DNA of 64,000 nt. It comes from Nocardioides ungokensis (GTDB lineage: Bacteria; Actinomycetota; Actinomycetes; Propionibacteriales; Nocardioidaceae). The notes below the pieces were generated by a model. It saw only the letters and a list, made by a program, of their open reading frames with translations. It was not told where the DNA came from and made no database searches. This document shows positions 29,732 through 39,207 of this stretch, piece after piece. How positions within the stretch are numbered: position 1 is the stretch's first letter; every line of letters starts with the position of its first letter. The stretch covers positions 620,001 to 684,000 of the forward strand of contig NZ_CP059164.1 in NCBI RefSeq assembly GCF_013466985.1, given 5' to 3'. The position numbers and the translations under genes are program-made.

Positions 29732-29748
29732 ATTCCACGATGTGGAAT
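29732..29748. promoter_or_regulatory. ATTCCAC-N3-GTGGAAT operator candidate
   Basis: A perfect 7+3+7 palindrome lies 20 bases before the glcB ATG, inside the leader. Its TTCCAC/GTGGAA arms resemble sites used by several IclR-family regulators. The operon itself ends with an iclR gene (38354-39103), so that protein is the likely binder. Confidence 0.6.
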
Positions 29749-29768
29749 TACTGCCGGGAGGCTCGGAG

Positions 29769-31943
29769 ATGGCAGGACGAGTGCAGGTCGCTGGGCTCGA
29801 CGTGGCGGAGGTGCTGCACCGCTTCGTCACCGAGGAGGCGCTGCCGGGCTCCGGCGTGGAGCCCGAGGCGTTCTGGGCGGGGGCGGCCTCGATCATCCAC
29901 GACCTGGCGCCGCGCAACCGCGAGCTGCTCGCTCGCCGCGAGGAGCTGCAGGCGCGGCTCGACGAGTGGCACCGCCAGCACCCGGGCACCCCCGACCCGC
30001 AGGCCTACACGGCGTTCCTGCGGGAGATCGGCTACCTGCTCGACGAGCCCGGGGAGGTCACCGTGACCACCGCCGACGTCGACGACGAGGTGGCGCGCAT
30101 CGCCGGCCCCCAGCTCGTGGTGCCGCTACTCAACGCGCGGTTCGCGACGAACGCCGTCAACGCCCGGTGGGGCTCGCTGTACGACGCGCTCTACGGCACC
30201 GACGTCGTCCCCCGGGAGGGCGACCTCGCCCCCGGTGACGACTACAACAAGGTCCGCGGCGACGAGGTCATCGCCCGCGGCCGGGCCTTCCTCGACGAGC
30301 ACTTCCCGCTGGCCTCCGGCTCGCACGCCGACGCCACGTCGTACGCCGTGGACGGCGACGGTCTGGCCGTGACGGTCAAGGACGACGTCGTCCGGCTCGC
30401 CGACCCGGCACAGCTGGTCGGCCACCGTGGAGACCCCGCGGCGCCGGAGGCGGTGCTGCTCGTCCACCACGGCCTGCACGTGGAGCTCCAGGTCGACCCC
30501 GACGACCCGATCGGTGCCACCGACGCCGCCGGCGTGAAGGACCTGCTCCTCGAGTCCGCCGTCTCCACGATCATGGACCTCGAGGACTCGGTGGCGGCCG
30601 TGGACGCCGACGACAAGGTGCTCGGCTACCGCAACTGGAAGCGCCTCATGGAGGGCACCCTCGCCGAGGAGGTCACCAAGGGCGGCAAGACGTTCACCCG
30701 GTCGATGAACCCCGACCGCACCTACGCCACCGCCTCCGGTGAGGACGTCACCCTGCGTGGCCGCTCGCTGCTGTTCATCCGCCAGGTCGGCCACCTGATG
30801 ACCACCGACGCGGTCCTCGACCGGGACGGCAACGAGGTCCCCGAGGGCATCCTCGACGCGATCATGACCGCGCTCGGCAGCTTGAAGGACCTGCGCGGCG
30901 AGTCGGAGCTCGCCAACTCACGGACCGGCTCGATGTACGTCGTGAAGCCGAAGATGCACGGCCCGGACGAGGTCGCCCTCGCCGTCGAGCTCTTCGGCCG
31001 GGTCGAGGAGCTCCTCGGCCTGCCGCGGCTGACGATCAAGGTCGGCATCATGGACGAGGAGCGGCGTACGTCGCTCAACCTCAAGGCCTGCATCAACGAG
31101 GCCCGGGAGCGGCTGGCCTTCATCAACACCGGCTTCCTCGACCGCACCGGCGACGAGATCCACACCTCCATGCAGGCGGGCCCGATGGTCCGCAAGAACG
31201 ACATGAAGGGCGAGACCTGGATCCAGGCCTACGAGGACCTCAACGTCGACATCGGCCTCGAGTGCGGCCTCCTCGACCACGCCCAGATAGGCAAGGGGAT
31301 GTGGGCCGCGCCCGACAGCCTGGCCGCGATGTACGACGCCAAGGTCGGCCACCCGCAGGCGGGCGCCTCGTGTGCCTGGGTGCCCTCGCCGACCGCGGCC
31401 ACCGTGCACGCGCTGCACTACCACCGGGTCGACGTGCGGGCCCGCCAGGAGGAGCTCCGGCGGGGCGGCCGCCGCCGCGACCGCGAGCAGCTGCTCGAGG
31501 TGCCCCTGGGCGACCCGGCGTCGTGGTCGGAGGAGGACCGCCAGGCCGAGATCGACAACAACCTCCAGAGCCTGCTCGGGTACGTCGTCCGCTGGGTCGA
31601 CGCCGGGGTGGGCTGCTCCAAGGTCCCCGACATCACCGGCGAGCCGCTGATGGAGGACCGGGCGACCTGCCGGATCTCCGCGCAGCACGTCACCAACTGG
31701 CTCCATCACGGCGTGGTCAGCATCGAGCAGGTCGAGGAGACGCTGCGCCGGATGGCCGCGGTCGTCGACGAGCAGAACGCCGGCGACTCCTCCTACGCCC
31801 CGATGGCGCCAAGCTTCGACGGCCAGGCGTTCGCCGCCGCCCGCGAGCTCGTCCTGGAGGGGCTCACCCAGCCGAGCGGCTACACCGAACCGATCCTGCA
31901 CCGCCACCGAGCCCTGAAGAAGCAGGAGGGGAGCGCCTCGTGA
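29769..31943 (+). CDS. glcB: Malate synthase G
   Basis: Malate synthase G condenses glyoxylate with acetyl-CoA to give malate, removing the glyoxylate made by glycolate oxidase. The 724-residue length fits the G isoform. Landmarks are [20 protein letters not shown] (a conserved catalytic region), [40 protein letters not shown] (acetyl-CoA/glyoxylate region) and [39 protein letters not shown] near residue 535 is also typical. The ATG at 29769 has GGGAGG about eight bases upstream; the frame extends nine codons further without support. It is the first gene of a glycolate operon, and its stop overlaps the next GTG. Unlike E. coli, glcB leads the operon here. Confidence 0.95.
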   Translation: MAGRVQVAGLDVAEVLHRFVTEEALPGSGVEPEAFWAGAASIIHDLAPRNRELLARREELQARLDEWHRQHPGTPDPQAYTAFLREIGYLLDEPGEVTVTTADVDDEVARIAGPQLVVPLLNARFATNAVNARWGSLYDALYGTDVVPREGDLAPGDDYNKVRGDEVIARGRAFLDEHFPLASGSHADATSYAVDGDGLAVTVKDDVVRLADPAQLVGHRGDPAAPEAVLLVHHGLHVELQVDPDDPIGATDAAGVKDLLLESAVSTIMDLEDSVAAVDADDKVLGYRNWKRLMEGTLAEEVTKGGKTFTRSMNPDRTYATASGEDVTLRGRSLLFIRQVGHLMTTDAVLDRDGNEVPEGILDAIMTALGSLKDLRGESELANSRTGSMYVVKPKMHGPDEVALAVELFGRVEELLGLPRLTIKVGIMDEERRTSLNLKACINEARERLAFINTGFLDRTGDEIHTSMQAGPMVRKNDMKGETWIQAYEDLNVDIGLECGLLDHAQIGKGMWAAPDSLAAMYDAKVGHPQAGASCAWVPSPTAATVHALHYHRVDVRARQEELRRGGRRRDREQLLEVPLGDPASWSEEDRQAEIDNNLQSLLGYVVRWVDAGVGCSKVPDITGEPLMEDRATCRISAQHVTNWLHHGVVSIEQVEETLRRMAAVVDEQNAGDSSYAPMAPSFDGQAFAAARELVLEGLTQPSGYTEPILHRHRALKKQEGSAS

Positions 31944-32371
31944 GCAGCCTGGACCTGGAGACCGCCCGCCGGATCGTCGCCGGAGCCCGCGCCCACGCCG
32001 CCCAGGCGGGGTTCAAGCCGCTGACCGTGGTCGTCCTCGACGACGGCGGCCACGTGGTGGTCGTCGAGCGCGAGGACGGCTCGTCGATGAAGCGCTTCGA
32101 GATCGGCTTCGGCAAGGCCCACGGCGCCCTCTCGCTTGGCATGGGCTCCCGCTCGATCATGGGCCGGGCCGAGCAGCAGCCCTACTTCATCGCGGCCGTC
32201 ACCTCGGCCGTCGGCGGTGCGCTGGTGCCGGTGCCGGGCGGGGTGCTGGTCCGCGACGCCGACGGGGCCCTGCTGGGGGCGGTCGGCGTCACCGGTGACA
32301 CCTCCGACAACGACGAGGCCGCAGCGGTCGCCGGCATCGAGGGCGCCGGGTTGACCGCGCAGGTCGACTGA
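31940..32371 (+). CDS. glcG: GlcG/HbpS family heme-binding-like protein
   Basis: The 143-residue protein is a GlcG/HbpS domain. GlcG is encoded in the E. coli glycolate operon without a proven role; HbpS of Streptomyces binds heme and senses redox stress. The sequence begins [20 protein letters not shown] and contains [40 protein letters not shown] and [20 protein letters not shown], followed by the typical [20 protein letters not shown]. No signal peptide is present. The GTG overlaps the glcB stop and glcD follows after 13 bases, so it is part of the glycolate transcript. An accessory role for the oxidase is inferred from context. Confidence 0.88.
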   Translation: MSSLDLETARRIVAGARAHAAQAGFKPLTVVVLDDGGHVVVVEREDGSSMKRFEIGFGKAHGALSLGMGSRSIMGRAEQQPYFIAAVTSAVGGALVPVPGGVLVRDADGALLGAVGVTGDTSDNDEAAAVAGIEGAGLTAQVD

Positions 32372-32384
32372 GGGGAGCCGGGGG

Positions 32385-33860
32385 ATGACCAGCACGGACA
32401 GGGCAGGCATCGCCGCGGTCGCCCGCCGGGCCGCGGAGCTGCTCCCGGACGCCGACGTCATCACCGACCGCGCCCGGCTGCGGACCTACGAGTGCGACGG
32501 GCTGACCCACTACCGGGTCACCCCGGCGCTGGTCGTCGTCCCGGAGACCGCGACCCAGCTCGCCGCCATCGTGGCGGCCTGCGCCGAGCACGGCGTGCCC
32601 TTCGTGGCCCGTGGCTCCGGGACCGGCCTGTCCGGGGGTGCCCTGCCGCACGCCGACGGAGTGCTGGTGGTGACCTCGCGGATGCGGGCCATCCGGGAGG
32701 TGCGCCGCGAGGACCAGCGCGCGGTCGTCGAGCCCGGTGTCATCAACCTCGACGTCACCCGCGCCGCGACCCCGCTCGGCTACTACTACGCCCCCGACCC
32801 GTCGAGCCAGCAGGTCTGCTCGATCGGCGGCAACCTCGCGGAGAACTCCGGCGGCGCGCACTGCCTGAAGTACGGCTTCACCGCCAACCACGTGCTCGCG
32901 GCCGACCTCGTGACGCCGGACGGCGACCTGGTGACCCTGGGTGGCGCCGCCCCGGACAGCCCCGGCTACGACCTGCTCGGCGCGGTGATCGGCTCCGAGG
33001 GCACCCTGGGCATCGCCACCTCCGTGACGCTGCGGCTGACCCGGCTGCCGGAGGAGGTGCGCACCGTGCTGGTCGGCTTCGAGTCGACCGACCAGGCCGG
33101 CGCCGCGACCTCGGCCATCATCGCCGCCGGGGTCCTGCCCGCCGCGATCGAGATGATGGACGCGCTGGCGATCGAGGCGGCCGAGGCGGCCGTGCAGTGC
33201 AACTACCCGGCGGGTGCCGGTGCGGTCCTGGTCATCGAGCTCGACGGTGCGGCCGACGAGGTCGCTCAGGAGTACGACGAGGTCGAGCGGCTGTGCCGCG
33301 ACCACGGTGCCTTCGAGCAGCGGCTCGCCACCGACCCCGCTGACCGGGCCCTGATCTGGAAGGGCCGCAAGTCTGCCTTCGCCGCCGTGGGTCGGATCAG
33401 TCCCGACTACATCGTCCAGGACGGCGTCATCCCGCGCACCGCGCTCCCCGAGGTGCTCCACGCGATCGCCGAGCTGTCCTCGTCGTCCGGCGTCCGGGTC
33501 GCCAACGTCTTCCACGCCGGCGACGGCAACCTGCACCCGCTGGTGCTCTTCGACGACGCGGTCGAGGGCGCCGGCGCGGCGGCCGAGGAGGTCAGCGGCG
33601 CGATCCTCGACCTGTGCATCCAGCACGGCGGCTCGATCACCGGCGAGCACGGCGTGGGCGTCGACAAGTCGGCGTACATGCCGCGGATGTACTCCGAGGA
33701 GGACCTCGACACCATGCAGCTGGTCCGGTGCGCGTTCGACCCGCACGGCATCTCCAACCCCGGCAAGGTCTTCCCGACGCCTCGCCTGTGCGGCGAGGTG
33801 CCCGGGCGGCACAAGGGCCCGCACCCGCTGCAGGAGGCCGGGCTGGCGGAGGTGTTCTGA
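32385..33860 (+). CDS. glcD: Glycolate oxidase FAD subunit GlcD
   Basis: GlcD is the FAD-linked catalytic subunit that oxidises glycolate to glyoxylate as part of GlcDEF. The 491-residue protein has a PCMH-type FAD domain: PFVARGSGTGLSGGALPHAD near residue 70, then YYAPDPSSQQVCSIGGNLAE and GGAHCLKYGFTANHVLAADL. The C-terminal cap contains IWKGRKSAFAAVGRISPDYI, NVFHAGDGNLHPLVLFDD and GGSITGEHGVGVDKSAYMPR, the last holding substrate-binding His residues. It overlaps glcE by one base (the A of TGATG). The mix with glcE and glcF separates it from D-lactate dehydrogenases of the same family. Confidence 0.93.
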   Translation: MTSTDRAGIAAVARRAAELLPDADVITDRARLRTYECDGLTHYRVTPALVVVPETATQLAAIVAACAEHGVPFVARGSGTGLSGGALPHADGVLVVTSRMRAIREVRREDQRAVVEPGVINLDVTRAATPLGYYYAPDPSSQQVCSIGGNLAENSGGAHCLKYGFTANHVLAADLVTPDGDLVTLGGAAPDSPGYDLLGAVIGSEGTLGIATSVTLRLTRLPEEVRTVLVGFESTDQAGAATSAIIAAGVLPAAIEMMDALAIEAAEAAVQCNYPAGAGAVLVIELDGAADEVAQEYDEVERLCRDHGAFEQRLATDPADRALIWKGRKSAFAAVGRISPDYIVQDGVIPRTALPEVLHAIAELSSSSGVRVANVFHAGDGNLHPLVLFDDAVEGAGAAAEEVSGAILDLCIQHGGSITGEHGVGVDKSAYMPRMYSEEDLDTMQLVRCAFDPHGISNPGKVFPTPRLCGEVPGRHKGPHPLQEAGLAEVF

Positions 33861-35128
33861 TGACGTCGACCGACGTCGCCGACGCCGCCCGCCGCGCGGT
33901 GGCCGAGACCTGCGAGGTCCGCGACCCGGAGCCCCTCGACGGTGTCGACGGGGTCGTCCCCGGCCTCGTCGCGCGGCCCACCTCGACCCAGGGCGTGGCC
34001 GCGGTGCTGCGCGCGGCGGCGGCCCACCGGCTCACGGTGGTGCCGCGCGGACGGGGAACCAAGCTCTCGTGGGGACGACCGCCGACCTCGGCCGACGTGC
34101 TCCTCGACCTGGGCGGGCTCGACCGGCTCCTCGACCACGCCGCGGGCGACCTCATCGTCGCCGTCGAGGCCGGGATGTCGCTGGCCGACCTGCAGCAGCA
34201 GGTCGCCGACGCGGGCCAGCGCCTGTGCGTCGACGAGACCGTGCCCGGCGCCAGTGTCGGCGGCACGCTCGCCGCCAACACCAGCGGTCCCCGGCGCCTC
34301 GTGGCCGGCACGGTGCGCGACCTGCTCATCGGGATCACCGTGGTGCGCGCCGACGGCGTGGTCGCCAAGGCGGGCGGCAGGGTCGTGAAGAACGTCGCCG
34401 GCTACGACCTCGGCAAGCTCATGGTCGGCTCGTTCGGCACCCTCGCCGTGGTCACCGAGGCGACGTTCCGCCTGCACCCGGTGCCTGCCGCGCGCCGCTG
34501 GGTGACGGCTCCGGTGGAAGACGCCCGGCACGCGCAGCGGCTCGCCCAGGAGGTCATCCACTCGCAGTCCGTCCCGGCGGCGGTCGAGATCGACTGGCCC
34601 CCCGCGGCCGGCGGCGTGCTGACGGTGCTGCTCGAGGGCAGGGCCGCCGGCGTGGAGGCGCGTGCCGCGACCGTCCGTGGCCTGCTGGGTGACTTCGCGA
34701 CCGAGAGCGACGAGCCGCCGGCCGGCTGGTCCGGCTACCCGTGGGGGAGCTCGGGCGACCCGGCCGAGCGGCCCACCGCGCTGAAGCTCACCTTCGTGCT
34801 GTCCGGCCTCGCAGCCGTGCTGACCGCCGCGCGTGAGCTCGTCGGGGACGTGCCGATCACGCTGAGCGGCTCCGTGGGAGCCGGGGTCGTGCAGGCGGCG
34901 ATCCCGGCCGGGACCCCGGTCGAGGCCGTGGCCTCGGCGGTCGCCCGGCTGCGCGAGACGTGCTCCCGGCACGGGGGCAGCGCCGTGGTCCTCGACGGCT
35001 CGGCGGCGGTGAAGCAGGCCGTCGACCTTTGGGGTCCGCTGCCGGCGCTGGACCTGATGCGCCGGGTGAAGGACCAGTTCGACCCCGACCACCGGCTCTC
35101 GCCGGGCCGATTCGTGGGAGGCATCTGA
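33860..35128 (+). CDS. glcE: Glycolate oxidase FAD-binding subunit GlcE
   Basis: GlcE is a second FAD-binding subunit of glycolate oxidase, a shorter relative of GlcD. The 422-residue protein has LTVVPRGRGTKLSWGRPPTS, then LDHAAGDLIVAVEAGMSLAD, DETVPGASVGGTLAANTSGP and KAGGRVVKNVAGYDLGKLMV, which are GlcE features. The C-terminus ends DQFDPDHRLSPGRFVGGI, also diagnostic. The ATG at 33860 overlaps the glcD stop; the frame is open further upstream but not coding there. GlcE is needed for oxidase activity in E. coli. The spacing to glcF is one base. Confidence 0.92.
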   Translation: MTSTDVADAARRAVAETCEVRDPEPLDGVDGVVPGLVARPTSTQGVAAVLRAAAAHRLTVVPRGRGTKLSWGRPPTSADVLLDLGGLDRLLDHAAGDLIVAVEAGMSLADLQQQVADAGQRLCVDETVPGASVGGTLAANTSGPRRLVAGTVRDLLIGITVVRADGVVAKAGGRVVKNVAGYDLGKLMVGSFGTLAVVTEATFRLHPVPAARRWVTAPVEDARHAQRLAQEVIHSQSVPAAVEIDWPPAAGGVLTVLLEGRAAGVEARAATVRGLLGDFATESDEPPAGWSGYPWGSSGDPAERPTALKLTFVLSGLAAVLTAARELVGDVPITLSGSVGAGVVQAAIPAGTPVEAVASAVARLRETCSRHGGSAVVLDGSAAVKQAVDLWGPLPALDLMRRVKDQFDPDHRLSPGRFVGGI

Positions 35129-35129
35129 G

Positions 35130-36527
35130 ATGGACGGGCACACCGACACCCCGGCGTACGACGGGCACCTGGGCGAGACCGGGAGCATCGTCGACCTCGG
35201 CCTGCCGGCCCCCGGCGGGGCCTTCGACGAGCACCACCCCCCGGACGCCGCGCTGATCGGCGACTGCGTGCACTGCGGCTTCTGCCTGCCGACCTGCCCG
35301 ACGTACGTGCTCTGGGGCGAGGAGATGGACTCCCCGCGGGGCCGGATCTACCTGATGAAGGAGGGCCTGGAGGGCGAGCCCCTGAGCGACGCGATGGTGT
35401 CGCACTGGGACGCCTGCCTGGGCTGCATGTCGTGCGTGACCGCCTGCCCTTCGGGGGTGCAGTACGACACCCTCATCGAGCAGACCCGGGCGCAGGTCGA
35501 GCGGCGCCACCACCGGTCGGCCGCCGACCGGGCGCTGCGGGGCCTGATCTTCTCGATCTTCCCGCACCCGCGGCGGCTGCGGCTGCTCCGTGGCCCGCTG
35601 CGCGGGCTCCAGCGCACCGGCCTGGACCGGGCCCTGCGCCGGACCGGCCTGCTGGAGCGCCTCTCGCCCCAGCTCGCGGCGATGGAGAGCCTCGCACCGA
35701 GGCTCGGCCGGCCGATGCCGCTGCCGGAGCACATCCGGGCCTCGGGGGAGCGGCGGGCCGTCGTCGGGATGCTCACCGGCTGCGTGCAGGGGGCGTTCTT
35801 CCCCGGGGTGAACGCAGCCACCGCCCGCGTGCTGCAGGCGGAGGGCTGCGACGTCTTCGTCCCGCCGGGACAGGGCTGCTGCGGCGCGCTCTCGGTCCAC
35901 AACGGCCGCGAGGCCGAGGCGCAGCGCTACGCCCGCCGGATCGTCGACACCTTCGAAGCAGCCGGCGTGGAGCGGCTGGTCGTGAACGCCGCCGGGTGCG
36001 GCTCGACGATGAAGGACTACGCCCGGCTCCTCGCCGACGACCCGGCGTACGCCGACCGTGCGCGGACGCTGGCCGAGAAGGTGCGCGACGTCGCCGAGGT
36101 GCTCGACGAGCTCGGGCCGGTCGCCGTGCGGCACCCGCTCGAGGTGTCGGTGGCCTACCACGACGCCTGCCACCTCGCCCATGCCCAGGGAGTGCGCGCC
36201 CAGCCCCGGCGACTGCTCGCCGGCATCCCGGGTCTCGAGCTCCGCGAGATCGCCGAGCCGGAGCTGTGCTGCGGCTCTGCCGGCATCTACAACATCCTCA
36301 ACCCCGAGCCGGCCCGCGAGCTCGGCGACCGCAAGGCCGCCAACATCGTCGCCACCGGCGCCGAGCTGCTGGTCACCGCCAACCCCGGCTGCCTGATGCA
36401 GGTCGCCAGCGCGATCGCAAGGTCGGGGCGCCCCATGGGGATGGCGCACACCGTCGAGGTGCTCGACGCCTCCATCCGCGGCGTACCCGCCGACAGCCTC
36501 CGTGAGGGGACCCGCCCCTCCGCCTGA
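35130..36527 (+). CDS. glcF: Glycolate oxidase iron-sulfur subunit GlcF
   Basis: GlcF carries electrons from the flavin subunits to the membrane quinone pool. The 465-residue protein has two [4Fe-4S] motifs, CVHCGFCLPTCPTYVLWGEE near residue 50 and CLGCMSCVTACPSGVQYDTL near residue 95. Two CCG domains follow: the first ends GQGCCGALSVHNGREAEAQR and the second holds YHDACHLAHAQGVRAQPRRL and EPELCCGSAGIYNILNPEPA. This set is typical of GlcF. The ATG follows the glcE stop with a one-base gap and the permease gene begins 30 bases later. Confidence 0.94.
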   Translation: MDGHTDTPAYDGHLGETGSIVDLGLPAPGGAFDEHHPPDAALIGDCVHCGFCLPTCPTYVLWGEEMDSPRGRIYLMKEGLEGEPLSDAMVSHWDACLGCMSCVTACPSGVQYDTLIEQTRAQVERRHHRSAADRALRGLIFSIFPHPRRLRLLRGPLRGLQRTGLDRALRRTGLLERLSPQLAAMESLAPRLGRPMPLPEHIRASGERRAVVGMLTGCVQGAFFPGVNAATARVLQAEGCDVFVPPGQGCCGALSVHNGREAEAQRYARRIVDTFEAAGVERLVVNAAGCGSTMKDYARLLADDPAYADRARTLAEKVRDVAEVLDELGPVAVRHPLEVSVAYHDACHLAHAQGVRAQPRRLLAGIPGLELREIAEPELCCGSAGIYNILNPEPARELGDRKAANIVATGAELLVTANPGCLMQVASAIARSGRPMGMAHTVEVLDASIRGVPADSLREGTRPSA

Positions 36528-36557
36528 TCCGCCCACCACACCCTCGGGAGTCCCGTC

Positions 36558-38306
36558 ATGTTCCAACAAGATCCGCGAGCCGTCGCCGACTCGCTCGCGC
36601 TGAGCGCCCTGTGCGCCCTGATCCCGCTCGCCGTGCTCTTCCTGCTGCTCGGGGGGCTCAAGGTGCGGGCCTGGGTCTCGGGCCTGGTGTCGTTGCTGGT
36701 GGCGCTGGTGGTCGCCGTCGTGTTGTTCGGCATGCCGGTCGGCCAGGCGGTCAGTGCCGCGGTGAACGGCGGCCTGTTCGGCTTCTTCCCGATCCTGTGG
36801 ATCGTCATCAATGCGGTCTGGATCTACAACCTGACGGTGGCGTCGGGGCACTTCGACGTGCTGCGGCAGTCCTTCGAGAAGGTGAGTCCGGACCAGCGGA
36901 TCCAGGCGATCATCATCGCCTTCTGCTTCGGCGCCCTGCTCGAGGCCCTCGCCGGCTTCGGCACCCCCGTGGCCATCTCGGTCGTGATGCTGATGTCGCT
37001 GGGCTTCAAGCCAGTCAAGGCCGCCACCGTCGCGCTGGTGGCCAACACCGCGCCCGTGGCCTTCGGCGCGCTGGCGATCCCGATCGTCACGCTGGCCCCG
37101 ATCGCGGCCGGTGTCAGCACCGACCCGCGGCTCTCGGACGCCAACGCGCTGGGCACGCTCGGGTCGATGGTCGGCCGCCAGACGCCGATCCTGGCCCTGG
37201 TGGTGCCGCTCATCCTGGTGATGATCGTCGACGGCCGGCGCGGCGTACGCCAGACCTGGCTGCCGGCCCTGCTCGCCGGTGGCGTCTTCGCGGTCGCCCA
37301 GTTCGTGACGTCCAACTACGTCTCCGTGCAGCTCACCGACATCGTCGCCTCGCTACTGGCCGCGGGCTCCCTGGTGCTGCTGGTCCGGGTCTGGCAGCCG
37401 GCCGAGGTGCTGACCGCCGACCGCGCGGACGACGAGGTGGGAGCGCGCACCAGCGCGGCCGCGGGCAGGTCCGGCTCCGCGGTCGGGTCCGGCTCCGCGG
37501 GTGGCGGCGCGGCCACGATGACCGGTGGGCACGCCGCAGCGGAGTCCCGCCCCTCGCCCGACGACCGGGGCGAGGTGCTGCGTGCGTACGCGCCGTACCT
37601 CGTGATCATCGCGATCTTCTCGGTCACCAACATCCCGGCGGTGGTCGACTTCCTGGCCAAGGAACCCTTCACCTACCTCGTCGACTGGCCCGGGCTCGAC
37701 ATCGTCAACAGTGCCGGCGACCCGGTGCTGACGCAGTTCAAGCTCAACTGGCTGCCCGCGGCCGGCACCCTGCTGGTGATCGCCGGCCTGATCAGCATGG
37801 CGATCCTGCGGATCAAGCCGGGGCGGGCGTTCAAGATCTACCTCGCGACCTACGTCGAGCTGCGGTCGGCGATCATCACGGTGATGGCCGTGCTCGCGCT
37901 GGCCTACGTCATGAACCTGTCCGGCCAGACCGCTGCCCTGGGCCTCTGGCTCGCCGGCGCGGGCGGTCTCTTCACGATCCTCTCGCCGATCCTCGGGTGG
38001 ATCGGCGTCGCCGTCACGGGCTCCGACACCTCCTCGAACTCGCTCTTCGGCGCCCTCCAGGTGCAGGCGGCGACGAAGGCGGGCCTCGACCCGGTGCTGA
38101 TGGCGGCCGCGAACTCGTCGGGCGGCGTGCTCGGCAAGATGGTGAGCCCGCAGAACCTCGCCATCGCCGCGGCCGCCGTGGGCATGTCGGGCCGGGAGGG
38201 GGAGATCTTCCGCAAGGTGATCGGCTGGAGCCTGCTCATGCTGGCGCTGATGTGCGTGATCGTCGCCCTGCAGGCGACGCCGGTGCTGGACTGGATGGTG
38301 CCCTAG
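36558..38306 (+). CDS. L-lactate/glycolate permease (LctP family)
   Basis: This is a multi-helix membrane symporter of the lactate permease family, which also includes the glycolate permease GlcA of E. coli; both substrates are handled by either member. The 582-residue protein shows FGFFPILWIVINAVWIYNLT, the motif CFGALLEALAGFGTPVAISV and, near the end, TGSDTSSNSLFGALQVQAAT with SPQNLAIAAAAVGMSGREGE. A soluble insert of about 60 residues rich in Gly, Ala and Ser interrupts the middle (GRSGSAVGSGSAGGGAATMT). Its place inside the glycolate operon makes glycolate the likely main substrate. ATG 36558 is preceded by a ctcgggag site. Confidence 0.88.
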   Translation: MFQQDPRAVADSLALSALCALIPLAVLFLLLGGLKVRAWVSGLVSLLVALVVAVVLFGMPVGQAVSAAVNGGLFGFFPILWIVINAVWIYNLTVASGHFDVLRQSFEKVSPDQRIQAIIIAFCFGALLEALAGFGTPVAISVVMLMSLGFKPVKAATVALVANTAPVAFGALAIPIVTLAPIAAGVSTDPRLSDANALGTLGSMVGRQTPILALVVPLILVMIVDGRRGVRQTWLPALLAGGVFAVAQFVTSNYVSVQLTDIVASLLAAGSLVLLVRVWQPAEVLTADRADDEVGARTSAAAGRSGSAVGSGSAGGGAATMTGGHAAAESRPSPDDRGEVLRAYAPYLVIIAIFSVTNIPAVVDFLAKEPFTYLVDWPGLDIVNSAGDPVLTQFKLNWLPAAGTLLVIAGLISMAILRIKPGRAFKIYLATYVELRSAIITVMAVLALAYVMNLSGQTAALGLWLAGAGGLFTILSPILGWIGVAVTGSDTSSNSLFGALQVQAATKAGLDPVLMAAANSSGGVLGKMVSPQNLAIAAAAVGMSGREGEIFRKVIGWSLLMLALMCVIVALQATPVLDWMVP

Positions 38307-38353
38307 GCTCGGCATCCGACATCTGGGGGGGCCGACAGCCGGGAGAGGGAGTC

Positions 38354-39103
38354 ATGGTGGAGGAGGCTCGCACCGCGTCGGTGCAGTCGGTCGACCGCTC
38401 CCTCGACCTGCTCGAGGCGCTCGCCCGGGAGGGCAAGCCCGTCGGGGTCGCCGAGCTCGTCGACCTCACCGGGCTGCCCCAGGGGACCGTGCACCGGTTG
38501 CTGCAGAGCCTCCAGCTGCGCGGCTACGTGCGCCGCGACCCCTCCCGGAAGTACTCCCTCGGCACCTCCGCCGTGCGGCTCGCCGACGCGGCCCAGCGGG
38601 CGATGGTCCGCAGCGCCCGGCCGCACCTCGCCGAGCTGGTCGCCCTGTCGGGGGAGACCGCCAACCTCGCTGTCCTCGAGGGCGACGACGTGGTCTACGT
38701 CGCCCAGGTCCCCTCGCCCCACACGCTGCGGATGTTCGCCGAGGTCGGTCGCCACGTGCCGCCGCACTCCACGGCGGTCGGCAAGGTGCTGCTGGCGTCG
38801 ATGCCGCGGGAGCGAGCGCTCGGCGTGGTGCGTCGTACCGGCCTGACAGCGCGGACCCCGGCCACGATCACCGACCTCGACGCCTTCGCCATCGAGCTCG
38901 ACCTCGTGGCCTTCCAGGGGTGGGCGGCCGACGAGGAGGAGCAGGAGACGGGGGTGCGCTGCGTGGCGGTCCCCGTGGGCGAGCCCGGCGCCGCCCTCGC
39001 GGCCCTCTCCCTGTCCGGTCCCGCCGACCGGTTCGCCGGTGGGCGCACCGCGGGGCTGGTCGAGGAGATGCAGCGGGTCGCGCGGGCCTTCGCCGACGGC
39101 TGA
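38354..39103 (+). CDS. IclR family transcriptional regulator (glycolate operon)
   Basis: The 249-residue protein has the IclR winged helix at the N-terminus: SVDRSLDLLEALAREGKPVG, then LTGLPQGTVHRLLQSLQLRG and YVRRDPSRKYSLGTSAVRLA. The ligand-binding domain follows with NLAVLEGDDVVYVAQVPSPH, HSTAVGKVLLASMPRERALG and QETGVRCVAVPVGEPGAALA. The ATG at 38354 has a gggagagggag leader. It ends the glycolate gene row, 47 bases after the permease, and so probably controls it through the ATTCCAC-N3-GTGGAAT site before glcB. E. coli uses GlcC, a GntR-family protein, for this job, so the regulator type differs. The effector (glyoxylate or glycolate) is a guess. Confidence 0.88.
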   Translation: MVEEARTASVQSVDRSLDLLEALAREGKPVGVAELVDLTGLPQGTVHRLLQSLQLRGYVRRDPSRKYSLGTSAVRLADAAQRAMVRSARPHLAELVALSGETANLAVLEGDDVVYVAQVPSPHTLRMFAEVGRHVPPHSTAVGKVLLASMPRERALGVVRRTGLTARTPATITDLDAFAIELDLVAFQGWAADEEEQETGVRCVAVPVGEPGAALAALSLSGPADRFAGGRTAGLVEEMQRVARAFADG

Positions 39104-39117
39104 CTGAGGCCTACGGT

Positions 39118-39183
39118 GGGTAGTCCGTGACGTTTCTGCTGTGGAGAACGCCGTTTCCACAACAGAAACGTCACGGACTACCC
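39118..39183. repeat. 66-base near-perfect inverted repeat
   Basis: Two 28-base arms (39118-39145 and 39156-39183) pair with a single mismatch around a 10-base loop, GAACGCCGTT. The outer part reads GGGTAGTCCGTGACGTTTCT and is less GC-rich than its surroundings. It lies between the convergent iclR and fumarylacetoacetase genes. It can act as a two-way terminator, but the length and near-perfect pairing suggest a dispersed hairpin element. The outer GGRTAGTCC is shared with the inverted repeat at 53722-53789. Confidence 0.85.
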
Positions 39184-39207
39184 GGAAGGACGCACTCCGG
39201 CCCGCGG

